Assembly (NCBI GenBank): GCA_934526015.1
Contig: CAKSZY010000010.1
Span: 1-64,000, forward strand
Length of the DNA: 64,000 bases
Origin: an uncultured Dokdonella sp.
Lineage (GTDB): Bacteria > Pseudomonadota > Gammaproteobacteria > Xanthomonadales > Rhodanobacteraceae
Reading direction: 5' to 3'
Positions 6,758-14,740 of the stretch are shown here, piece after piece. The notes beneath the pieces were generated by a model that was given only the letters and a program-made list of their open reading frames with translations, was not told where the DNA came from and ran no database searches. The position numbers and the translations under genes are program-made. Numbering within the stretch: the first letter of the stretch is position 1; each line of letters opens with the position of its first letter.

Positions 6758-9439
6758 CTACGGACAAGTGTTCGGTATTGAACATGGATCGCGCTTCGAA
6801 ATATGAATCATCGGGAACTCTGTCCCATCATGTGTCTGGTCACCATCCGAGTCGGCCGAGGTTGGGTTCGTCCCTACGACTCTCTCGAATCCATCCGGCA
6901 AACCATCATCATCATAATCCGACGAATCGAATGCATAACCGATAACCGTCGAACCGCCAGCCAACCAAGACTGTGTATATCCTGCCGATTCATACGTCGC
7001 CCGATCCGTTTCGACGAAGTGAGCGCAATCGCTGACTGATGGCTTGCAGGCCCGGTAGAACGGAAGAAGATGCTGGCAAGGCATGCTTATTCCTTTGCAT
7101 CCGGCAGCGATGTATCCCTGTATGTTTCTTAGTGCATATCCTTGGGCAGCGGCCTGCTCAATCTCGTAGGCGCTGGTCACCAGCATGAAATCCCGCCCTC
7201 CTTGGTAAGTCTTGTCAACCAGATAGACGGGAATCAGATCCGGCCAATCGACATTGGGCTTGAATTCCGTCGTGAATATATATGCCTCCGCTCGCGCCTT
7301 CTCACGAAGCGCAGGGTTGATTTCGTACTCGACAGGGAACCGATACGTACCTCCTGGACTCTTCGCATCTCGAACATACGGGCCAACGGGCACATACGAA
7401 ACATGCGGGGGTGCGGGATGGGAGCCGTTGTCGAGCTTGCCCCTTATGAGCGCGACGGCTGTCTGCGGGAAGGTCGTGTAGGCGTAATCCTGATTGGTTG
7501 CACTGTAAAGAGAGAAGAGTGGGGTCACGCGATTCTTGACGTATTGACCCTTCACGATTCCGAGAAAGCTCTTCACTGCCGCCTCCGCATCCGGCAACCC
7601 GTAGCCTCGCGTCGGAGATACAGAAATCGATGCCTGTGCTTCAAACGTCGTGTTGGCGAGCACCGTCCGTAGCCCGTCGAACTCAAGAAATGCAGGAATC
7701 GGCTGACCCGTCAGCACCAACGGATTGATCGAGCGCAGTTGCCCGACCAGTCCACTGACGTGCGGAGCCGACATGGACGTCCCGCTGCACAACCCCTTGC
7801 CGTTGCCCCATCCGGGACCTGGAAATCCATCACCACATCCGATCAATGGACTCCAGTTTACGCCCGAATATGTGAGCGAAAGTACTTCATCGGCCGCCGC
7901 AACCAATTCTTGCTGTTTCTGATCCGTTCCCGGAGACGTCGTATAGTTGCTTCCGCATTCACTGTCGGTCCCGAATGGACAATTCGCGTAGCCGCCCGGT
8001 GACTTGTCCCAAAACTGATTGGCGCTGTCCACGCCTCCAACCGCGATGCTCTGGGGGTGGGATGCAGGGAAGAATATCTTGGTCCTCCAGTTCCCTGATG
8101 CGGCCACAACCGTGGTATCTGTGACTCTCGCATACACCAATGCGGTGCAGAACGGGCCGAAGTCAATGGGTGGAGCGGCGCAGATATTGTTTGCTGTCGT
8201 ATAGCCTCCAAGGCTTATATTGATAACTTGCACACCATTGTCAATTAAGTGGGTAATAGCAGCGGATTCTCGATTATCATAAAATAAATTTTTTAGTGTA
8301 TTTTCACTAACGCAAGCTGGCCATGCGATCTTTGCAACAGCAATCCCACAATTCCGACATGTTCCAAGCAATCCTCCCGGGATCGCACTGTTCGCAGCAA
8401 CTAGTCCTGCTGTATGCGTTCCATGCCCCCCATTAATGGGGACCAAAGGAAGGCCGCCGTTGTAGCACTCTGAGGTGGGGGGAGAGTTGACAGGCTGAAG
8501 TTCGTCTACGTTTGGATCATTGTCTACACTCGGAATGGCTACGTCCCACGATGCTGCGGGCACAAAATTACCGCCAATGTAGCTACCTGTTTGGGAAAAT
8601 TGGCGTAAGGAAGGGTGGGTAGTATGCAGTCCGGAATCGACAAAGCCGACCAAGGAATGCCCACCTGCACGCGCCAAGGCGGCATCAGAGTTCATTTGCT
8701 GACGTCCATATTGGGACGATGGTGTTCCTGCAGGTAGGGGCCACTCCTGATTGGCGTGTGCTTCATTTCTCAGTTCCAGTGAGTCTCTATAAGAGATGAC
8801 AGGAAGAGTTGCGGAGGCAACGAATTCGTCCGCCTTAAGTGCGACCAAGGCTTCCTCAAGATTCGACTCTTCCGGATAAGTTACAACGATAAATCGCTCT
8901 AACTGCGCCCTCGGGCTGTCGGGCTTTTCATCCAGTAACCGCTTGAACTCACCAGAAGCTCGGAATGGAAGCAGATGATAGGCACCAGTTGGTGAACCTA
9001 CCCGCAAGGAATCAAGAGGAGGATCATCGCCGCCACCGCTCAAAAAATGATTGACAACGTCTTCGGACGTTGGTGCTCCCGGAGACATTTTCAGCAGCAG
9101 GTTTATTTCTTTTATTGCCCCATCATTTGCAGATGCAATGCCTATGCCGATCCGCGTAGACATTGTGAAAATTACAATTGGAAGAATAAAGAGAAAAATT
9201 TTCCTCCATGCTCTTGCCGAAAAGCCAATGGCGACAAGCAGAACTGCCAACAAGATGGCGGCCAACCCGCTAAATACATCACTCACACCATGCGCAAAGA
9301 TCATTGTGATGGACTGGATTGCAGCCTGCGGTACCGGACTGAATGTCGGTGGACTCACATAGGCGATCACGATCAGACTTACCAGAAGCGCGAGCAGAAA
9401 GCCGGCAATCCTGATTGAAAGGTGCTTTCGCGGATGCAT
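6758..9439 (-). CDS. Secreted S8 (subtilisin-like) serine protease with Ca-binding C-terminal repeat
   Basis: An extracellular or surface endopeptidase of family S8, 893 residues from the ATG at 9439, which has AAGGAGGA 6 bp upstream; the 89 further in-frame upstream codons look non-coding. The catalytic triad is visible: Asp268 (GFVDSG), His339 (GGHGTHTAG), Ser555 (SGTSMSAPH), with the AASGN oxyanion region near 446-450. Residues about 180-220 resemble an inhibitor-type propeptide. After the catalytic domain come sequences like DUF5648 repeats (YVKNRVTPLFSLYSATNQDY), then DYDDDGLPDG and DSDGDQTHDG, Ca-binding type-3-like motifs. The N-terminus is odd, with three hydrophobic segments at about 11-27, 58-73 and 81-93. 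The first two correspond to the leader and C-terminal tail of the neighbouring small secreted protein; the third may be the protease's original signal peptide. Composition is atypical for the window. Confidence 0.88.
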   Translation of the reverse strand: MHPRKHLSIRIAGFLLALLVSLIVIAYVSPPTFSPVPQAAIQSITMIFAHGVSDVFSGLAAILLAVLLVAIGFSARAWRKIFLFILPIVIFTMSTRIGIGIASANDGAIKEINLLLKMSPGAPTSEDVVNHFLSGGGDDPPLDSLRVGSPTGAYHLLPFRASGEFKRLLDEKPDSPRAQLERFIVVTYPEESNLEEALVALKADEFVASATLPVISYRDSLELRNEAHANQEWPLPAGTPSSQYGRQQMNSDAALARAGGHSLVGFVDSGLHTTHPSLRQFSQTGSYIGGNFVPAASWDVAIPSVDNDPNVDELQPVNSPPTSECYNGGLPLVPINGGHGTHTAGLVAANSAIPGGLLGTCRNCGIAVAKIAWPACVSENTLKNLFYDNRESAAITHLIDNGVQVINISLGGYTTANNICAAPPIDFGPFCTALVYARVTDTTVVAASGNWRTKIFFPASHPQSIAVGGVDSANQFWDKSPGGYANCPFGTDSECGSNYTTSPGTDQKQQELVAAADEVLSLTYSGVNWSPLIGCGDGFPGPGWGNGKGLCSGTSMSAPHVSGLVGQLRSINPLVLTGQPIPAFLEFDGLRTVLANTTFEAQASISVSPTRGYGLPDAEAAVKSFLGIVKGQYVKNRVTPLFSLYSATNQDYAYTTFPQTAVALIRGKLDNGSHPAPPHVSYVPVGPYVRDAKSPGGTYRFPVEYEINPALREKARAEAYIFTTEFKPNVDWPDLIPVYLVDKTYQGGRDFMLVTSAYEIEQAAAQGYALRNIQGYIAAGCKGISMPCQHLLPFYRACKPSVSDCAHFVETDRATYESAGYTQSWLAGGSTVIGYAFDSSDYDDDGLPDGFERVVGTNPTSADSDGDQTHDGTEFPMIHISKRDPCSIPNTCP

Positions 9440-9838
9440 TGGATTGTCCTCCTTGGCCCTTGGTGTTTGTGCGAATGAAGCAAATCCTGGCTGCACAGCT
9501 TTCGGGGACGGTTGAGCAGATCCCTGCCGGGTGGCCAGCATCGCGGCCGCAGGGTAGCGTAGGACGGGCCTCAACGCCATTTGCCGCACGACGGATGGCT
9601 CAGTTTCCCGTCCGGACTTCGGCATTCGCCCTGCGTAACCGCGTGTTTGCAATATGATTTCTTCAATTGCTGTCGTCGGCAGGGTAAGCCGTAGGGCGTG
9701 AGTCAATGTGCTCCGAGCTTCGGAGCTTACGACGACACGAGCTTTCCTTCAGGAGGCGAGTCAGCCGTGATGCCCTGGCTGTACCACGCACTCGAACAAA
9801 TGCATCACGCCTGAAGCCTGTCCTGAATACTCATAGCG
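9440..9838. other. Intergenic region upstream of the S8 protease
   Basis: About 400 bp with no convincing gene. It contains the protease ribosome-binding site next to 9439, a 25-bp segment (9726-9750) resembling 102-126 at the other end of the accessory stretch, and an inverted pair of REP-like units at 9755-9818. Promoter elements for the protease are presumably here but none stands out. Confidence 0.5.
9755..9818. repeat. REP-like inverted pair (BIME), left of the IS110 element
   Basis: The unit GGCGAGTCAGCCGTGATGC (9755-9773) faces an inverted unit, GCATCACGCCTGAAGCC (9802-9818). Read on the other strand, the second unit is GGCTTCAGGCGTGATGC, nearly identical to units found right of the IS at 11356-11372 and 11408-11424. 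A shared consensus is GGCTTYAGSCGTGATGC. Such palindromic units, often in inverted pairs, are typical REP elements. Confidence 0.7.
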
Positions 9839-11009
9839 CCGCCTCCTGCCGAGGCGGTATCGCCCGTTTGCGGCGATCCTTTTGGCTCGTAATGTCCACA
9901 GGGCAGGAGGCGGCTATGCCACTTTACGCGGCGATTGATCTGCATTCCAACAATGGGGTGCTGTCGGTGATCGATGACGAAGAACGGGTGCGGTACGAGA
10001 AGCGTTTGCCGAATGACCTGGCGCAGGTTCTGAGGGCATTGGAGCCGTTTCGTGGCGAGTTGGCCGGGGTGGCGGTGGAGTCGACATACAACTGGTATTG
10101 GCTGGTGGATGGGCTGATCGAGCACGACCATCCGGTGCGTCTGGTGAACACCTCGGCGGTGCCGCAATACGCGGGGCTCAAGTTTGGCAACGACCACAGC
10201 GACGCGCGCCATCTGGCGCACCTGATGCGGCTGAAGATCTTGCCGGAGGGTTACATCTATCCGCGCGAACAGCGCGGCTAGCGGGACTTGCTGCGGCTGC
10301 GCTTCCGGCTGGTGCAGCAATCCACCCGCGTGACCCATGCGGTGCAATGTGCGTTTGCGCGGCGCACGGGAGGCCGACTCACGATGCCGAACCTGCTGGA
10401 TCTGGATGACGCGACGTTGACGAAGCAGTTCTCCCACCCGTGCGAGCGGCTGGCGATGGCCAGCCAACTTGCGCTGAGAGAGGACGTGGAGAAGCGGGTT
10501 GTGCAGGTGGAGAAGCAGGTCCTGAGGCAGTTGCGTGACGATCCGGCACGCAAGGCCGTACAGACGGTGCCGGGGATCGGCCCGGTGCTGGGAGCAACGA
10601 TCGTGCTGGAGAGCGGCCCCATGGAGCGCTTCGATCAAGTCGGCAACTACCTGTCGTATTGCCGCATGGTGACCAGCACGCGCTGGTCCAACGGCAAGCC
10701 CAAGGGCCGCGGCAACAAACGCTGCGGCAACCGATATCTGGCATGGGCCTACATGGAAGCGGCCCAGTTCGCACAGCGCTTCAATCCGGAAGCCTTGCGC
10801 TGGTATCAACGCAAAGCGGCCCAGAGCCACCCGGTGCTGGCACGCAAGGCCCTGGCGCACAAGCTGGCGCGGGCGTGTTTCTTCCTGTTGCGCGATGGAG
10901 GCTCGTTCGACAACACGAAACTCTTCGGATGACTTCCGGCGGCGCGTAGCCTGGCGATACCTTGGTGAGAACCCTGAGTTCTGAATGGCACGCGCCGCCG
11001 ATCCTTTTG
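9839..11009 (+). mobile_element. IS110-family insertion sequence (ends uncertain)
   Basis: The core is the interrupted DEDD transposase gene 9916-10932. Candidate end structures are a 7-bp-stem hairpin at 9839-9857 (CCGCCTC/GAGGCGG), a 9-bp inverted repeat GGTATCGCC (9856-9864) / GGCGATACC (10953-10961), and an 11-bp direct repeat CGATCCTTTTG at 9874-9884 and 10999-11009. Beyond the gene the sequence is hairpin-rich (11054-11069, 11133-11146), which could belong to the element and encode its guide RNA, so the true right end may lie further out. IS110 elements lack classical terminal repeats and target duplications; the limits given are tentative. Confidence 0.55.
9916..10932 (+). pseudogene. 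IS110-family transposase interrupted by in-frame TAG
   Basis: A site-specific DEDD/Ser recombinase of the IS110 family (338 codons plus stop) that would be guided by an element-encoded RNA. The start at 9916 has GGAGG just upstream. The N-terminal RuvC-like domain is visible (AAIDLHSNNG, VAVESTYNWYWLVDGL, NDHSDARHLAHL), and the C-terminal transposase_20 domain includes VQTVPGIGPVLGATIVLES and CGNRYLAWAYMEAA. A TAG at 10279-10281 follows YPREQRG. The frame continues without a shift into RDLLRLRFRLV, the expected continuation, so a single point change inactivated it, unless the amber codon is read through. Coding beyond the stop remains intact, which suggests a recent event. It sits between two inverted REP pairs. 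Confidence 0.88.
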
Positions 11010-11355
11010 TCGGGCACAAGACCGCCCGTCGCATGAGCCTCTCGAAGCGTGGTCGGGTGCGAGCACCCGTAACCCAGGCTCTGTGGGCCGATGAGCCCGT
11101 TGGACATGCGGCGGCGCTGAGAGCGTGTTTGGGGCGGAATACCGCCAGGGGCGCACCCGCGCCTTGAACCAGAAGGGTGAGTGGCACGGTCTTGGGGCCG
11201 AGCCCAACGATCAACACAGCCAGCTGCGGAACGGTGCCCACAATCGAACGGCTTCCCGGTCCCGGGAGAAACCCCTATTGCCTCACTTGACAGGGTGGGC
11301 GCAATGGTGAGGTATCGAAGGGGCGTTTCCTACGGGGCTGCTTTTCGTATGAAAC
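10933..11355. other. Structured non-coding region downstream of the IS110 gene
   Basis: No supportable gene. Hairpins are visible at 11054-11069 (CGGGTGC/GCACCCG) and 11133-11146 (GGCGG-AATA-CCGCC). In the IS1111 group of IS110 elements the guide (seek/bridge) RNA is encoded beside the recombinase gene, so this stretch is a candidate for it. That is inference from position and structure only. Confidence 0.35.
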
Positions 11356-11424
11356 GGCTTTAGGCGTGATGCTTCTGCTTTGGGGGGGGGGGGGGTGTAC
11401 AGACAGAGCATCACGGCTGGAGCC
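11356..11424. repeat. REP-like inverted pair (BIME) with a 14-G run, right of the IS110 element
   Basis: GGCTTTAGGCGTGATGC (11356-11372) faces its inverted counterpart GCATCACGGCTGGAGCC (11408-11424). Including flanks, the arms match at 20 of 23 positions. Between them lies an uninterrupted run of 14 G (11382-11395). The same consensus occurs left of the IS at 9755-9818. Confidence 0.75.
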
Positions 11425-11463
11425 GTTTCCTACAAGCCGTTTCCTACAAACCGTTTCCGACGG
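11422..11463. repeat. Three tandem copies of a 14-bp unit
   Basis: GCCGTTTCCTACAA occurs twice in direct succession (11422-11435, 11436-11449), followed by a third, diverged copy (ACCGTTTCCGACGG). The unit continues the REP arm, so this looks like local slippage or expansion at the edge of the REP pair. Confidence 0.7.
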
Positions 11464-11531
11464 GGAAGCCGGGGCTATCGTCATTGTGGGAGCCCCTGCT
11501 TCATCGCGGCCGGCGGTCGCCCGTGAACGGG

Positions 11532-13577
11532 TTACATCGTCCAGCGCTTCAGCCAGGCCTCGACGGCCTGGTGCCACTGCACGCTGTTCTGCGGCTTCAG
11601 CACCCAGTGGTTCTCGTCGGGGAAGACCAGCAGCTGGCTGGGGATGCCGCGGCGCTGCAGGGCGGTGAAGGTGGCGAGGCCCTGGCTGGTCGGAATGCGG
11701 AAATCCTTGTCGCCCTGGATGACCAGCATCGGCACGCGCCAGTCCTTGACGTGGTTGAGCGGGTTGAACTTCTCGTAGTTGGCCGGGGCGTCGAAAACGG
11801 TGCCGCCGTTTTCCCACTCGGTGAACCACAGTTCCTCGGTCTCGTAGCCCATCGCGCGGGTGTCGAACACGCCGTCGTGGTTGACCAGGCACTTCCACGG
11901 TTCGTTCCAGTTGCCGGCGATCCAGTTGATCATGTAGCCGCCGTACGACGCACCGAGCGCACAGGCACGGTCGCCGTCGAGGAACCGGTACTTCTTGAGC
12001 GCGGCGGCCCAGCCGAGCTTGAGGTCCTCGAGCGGCTTGCCGCCCCAGTCCTGCGAGATCGAATCGGTGAAGGCCTGGCCGTAGCCGGTCGAGCCGTGGA
12101 AGTTGATGGTGACGACGGCAAAGCCCTGGCCGGCCCAGGTCTGCGGATTCCAGCGGTAGCTCCAGCCATTGTTCATCGCGCCCTGCGGACCGCCGTGGAT
12201 GATGAAGGCGACCGGATACTGCTTGCCGGCGCGGAAGCCGACCGGCTTGACCACGTAGCCCTGCACGGTGGCGCCATTGGCGCCCTTGAAGGTGAAGAAC
12301 TCGTGCTCGCCGGTGCGCAGGTCGCGGTAGCGTTCGGCGTTGAAGCGCGAGATCGGCTTGAGGTTGCGGCCGCGCAGGTCGGCGGTGAACAGGGCATTCG
12401 GTGTCTTCAGGTCGTTGCGCGCCACCAGCACGGACTTGGCACCGATGTCGAAGCCGGCGACCGTGCCGTTGCCGACCAGCCGGGTGACCTTGCCGCTGGC
12501 GATGTCGACGCCGAACAGCGGGTGCTCGCCGTGGTCGTCGGCGGTGGTGTAGAGCGTGCGGCCGTCCGCCGACAGCTTCAGCGCACCGGCGGAACGATCC
12601 CAGTCCGGCGCGATGTCGCGATGCTCGCCGCTGGCCAGATCGAGCGCGCGGATGGCGAAGCGGTCGGCCTCGAAGCCCGGCCGCTGCATGGCGAGGTAGT
12701 ACAGGGTGCTGCCGTCCGCCGAGGGAAGCGGATAGGCATCCCAGGCCGGATTGCCGGCGGTGAGGTTCTGCGCCGGCGCGGAGCCGTCGATCGCGGCGAC
12801 ATGGAGGTCGAAGTTGGTCGACCAGGCTTCGCTGGCGCCGGCCGTGCGCACGCCGAAGTAGATCTTCCCGCCATCCGGCGAGAACGCGTACTCGCTGTCG
12901 TCGCCGAACGGCTTGGACGGCACGTCGCCGTCGAGGCCCTTGCTGACCAGCACCGGCTCGCCGAGCTTGCCGTCATCGCCGAGCGCGGCGACGAACAGCT
13001 GCGAGCGGCGGCCGTCGGCCCAGCTGTCCCAATGGCGCACGAACAGGCGGTCGTAGAGCTGGCCGCTGGCCTTGGCGTCGGCCGGCTTGTCGAGACGCTG
13101 CTTCGTGCAGGCGAGCGCGGAGGCTTCGTCGCCGCAGTCGACGAAGATCTCGGCGCTGAAGGCGACATGGCGGCCGTCCGGCGAGAGCTTGTAGCTGCCG
13201 ATGTCGAGCGGCAGCGCGCTGACCGCCTCGGCCTCGCCGCCCTGCGCAGGCATGCGCCAGAGCTGCTGGACATCGTCCTGTGCGGCGAGGAACCAGATCG
13301 ACCCACCGTCGTTCGACCAGCGCGGCGTGGTCGCGCCATCCCGCAGGCGCACGGCCTTGCCGCCGCCGGCCGGCAGGGTCCACAGGCTGTTCTTGCCCTT
13401 GTTCGCCGCGTAGTCGGTCTCGCGCAGTTGCAGCACGACGCTGCGGCCGTCCGGCGACAGCGAGGCTTCGCTGATGCGGTCGAGGGTGGCGAGATCCTGC
13501 ACGCTGAAGGCGCGCGGGGCGGCATGCAGCGGCACGGCGACGGCCAGCGCGAGGGCGGCAACGACGAGACGGGTCAT
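11532..13577 (-). CDS. S9 family prolyl oligopeptidase-like peptidase (DPP/acylaminoacyl-peptidase type)
   Basis: A secreted serine exopeptidase expected to trim peptides in the periplasm or outside. The 681-residue protein begins with a signal peptide (about 1-20, ending AAP). WD40-like beta-propeller segments follow (repeated SPDG at several places), then the C-terminal alpha/beta-hydrolase domain with Ser544 (GASYGGY), Asp625 (GDKDF) and His657 (ENHW). It is transcribed alone on the minus strand and diverges from the ADP-ribosylglycohydrolase gene. A second S9 peptidase at 21.2 kb is only distantly similar. Exact substrate preference cannot be read from the sequence. Confidence 0.9.
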   Translation of the reverse strand: MTRLVVAALALAVAVPLHAAPRAFSVQDLATLDRISEASLSPDGRSVVLQLRETDYAANKGKNSLWTLPAGGGKAVRLRDGATTPRWSNDGGSIWFLAAQDDVQQLWRMPAQGGEAEAVSALPLDIGSYKLSPDGRHVAFSAEIFVDCGDEASALACTKQRLDKPADAKASGQLYDRLFVRHWDSWADGRRSQLFVAALGDDGKLGEPVLVSKGLDGDVPSKPFGDDSEYAFSPDGGKIYFGVRTAGASEAWSTNFDLHVAAIDGSAPAQNLTAGNPAWDAYPLPSADGSTLYYLAMQRPGFEADRFAIRALDLASGEHRDIAPDWDRSAGALKLSADGRTLYTTADDHGEHPLFGVDIASGKVTRLVGNGTVAGFDIGAKSVLVARNDLKTPNALFTADLRGRNLKPISRFNAERYRDLRTGEHEFFTFKGANGATVQGYVVKPVGFRAGKQYPVAFIIHGGPQGAMNNGWSYRWNPQTWAGQGFAVVTINFHGSTGYGQAFTDSISQDWGGKPLEDLKLGWAAALKKYRFLDGDRACALGASYGGYMINWIAGNWNEPWKCLVNHDGVFDTRAMGYETEELWFTEWENGGTVFDAPANYEKFNPLNHVKDWRVPMLVIQGDKDFRIPTSQGLATFTALQRRGIPSQLLVFPDENHWVLKPQNSVQWHQAVEAWLKRWTM

Positions 13578-13726
13578 CGGTTCGGTTCCTGCAGGGACGA
13601 ACGCGGGATCGTACGCGCCGCCGTCCGGCGACGAAAGCGATGAAGGTCACGGGTCCAGCCTTGCGCGCAGCTGCCGACACCGGCATCGTGCGGGTTCCCG
13701 TCCCGCCGTCGCACGGAGCACCTCGC

Positions 13727-14659
13727 ATGGCGATCGACCTCGCCGACCGCTATCGCGGCTGCCTGCTCGGCCTGGCCTGTGGCGACGCGGTCGGCACGGC
13801 CGTCGAGTTCAAGCCGCGCGGAAGCTTTCGCGCGGTCACCGGCATGCACGGCGGCGGGCCGTTCGGCCTGCAACCCGGCCAGTGGACCGACGACACCTCG
13901 ATGGCGCTCTGCCTGGCCGACAGCCTGCTCGCCTGCGGCGGCTTCGACGCGCTCGACCAGATGCGCCGCTACCACGCCTGGTGGCGGCAGGGCCTGCGTT
14001 CGTCGACCGGCGCGTGCTTCGACATCGGCCGCACGGTGGCCGCTGCGCTGGCCCGTTTCGAGCGCGACGGCAATCCCTTTGCCGGCTCGACCGATCCGCT
14101 GAGCGCCGGCAACGGTTCGCTGATGCGCCTCGCTCCAGTCGTGCTGCGCTGGTTCCCCGACGCCGCTGCGATCGACCGCCACGCCGCCGACAGTTCGCGC
14201 ACGACGCATGCGGCAGCGGAAGCTGTCGAGGCCTGCCGCCTGTTCGCCCACCGCTTGCGACGGGCCTTGCACGGCGACGCGCGCGAGGCCGTGCTCGACC
14301 CGGCCGATCTCGACCTCACCGAGCCGAAGCTGCGCGCGCTGGCCGCCGGCGGCTGGAAGGACAAGCCGCGCGAGGCGATCCGCGGCAGCGGCTATGCGGT
14401 CGAGTCGCTGGAAGCCGCGCTGTGGTGCTTCGCCCACACGACGAGCTTCGAGGACGCCGTGCTCGCCGCCGCCAATCTCGGCGACGACGCCGACACGACG
14501 GCGGCGATCACCGGCCAGCTCGCCGGCGCGCACTACGGTGCGAGTTCGATCCCGCCGGCCTGGCTGGCGACCCTGCACGAATGCGCAGCGATCGAAGCGT
14601 TGGCCGACGCCCTGTTCCGGACCTCGCGCGCCGGGACGGTTTCCTCGACTCGGCCTTGA
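13727..14659 (+). CDS. ADP-ribosylglycohydrolase family protein
   Basis: Probably hydrolyses an ADP-ribose linkage on a protein or small molecule, using two Mg ions. The 310-residue protein has the family's metal motifs: GLACGDAVGTAVEF near the N-terminus, WTDDTSMALCLADSL (TDDT) at about 45-60, and NLGDDADTTAAITGQLAGA (DDADT) in the C-terminal half. The start at 13727 is preferred over an upstream in-frame ATG at 13640 because it has GGAG upstream and begins directly at the conserved domain (DRYRGCLLGLA). It is cytoplasmic, with no signal peptide. There is no DraT or toxin partner nearby, so its target is unknown. Confidence 0.88.
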   Translation: MAIDLADRYRGCLLGLACGDAVGTAVEFKPRGSFRAVTGMHGGGPFGLQPGQWTDDTSMALCLADSLLACGGFDALDQMRRYHAWWRQGLRSSTGACFDIGRTVAAALARFERDGNPFAGSTDPLSAGNGSLMRLAPVVLRWFPDAAAIDRHAADSSRTTHAAAEAVEACRLFAHRLRRALHGDAREAVLDPADLDLTEPKLRALAAGGWKDKPREAIRGSGYAVESLEAALWCFAHTTSFEDAVLAAANLGDDADTTAAITGQLAGAHYGASSIPPAWLATLHECAAIEALADALFRTSRAGTVSSTRP

Positions 14660-14740
14660 GGCCGCGACCACATCGAAGCGAACGGCCGGGTTCGGCACAC
14701 GAGCGTCCGGCCGCGACCACCGGAGCAGGCGGATCGCTCC

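Noticed and set aside
9440-9706. Upstream in-frame extension of the S8 protease (89 codons)
   Set aside because: The ATG at 9439 has an excellent ribosome-binding site and starts a signal-like leader that matches the neighbouring gene; the extension has neither.
10279-10281. Amber codon as pyrrolysine or programmed recoding in the transposase
   Set aside because: No recoding signal or pyrrolysine machinery is visible and the family does not use it; simple mutation is more likely.
11422-11463. Short tandem repeat as a CRISPR array
   Set aside because: Units are contiguous with no spacers and there are no cas genes; it is a local tandem expansion.
13574-14698. Minus-strand frame opposite the ADP-ribosylglycohydrolase gene
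   Set aside because: No domain, mirrors a gene with clear metal motifs.
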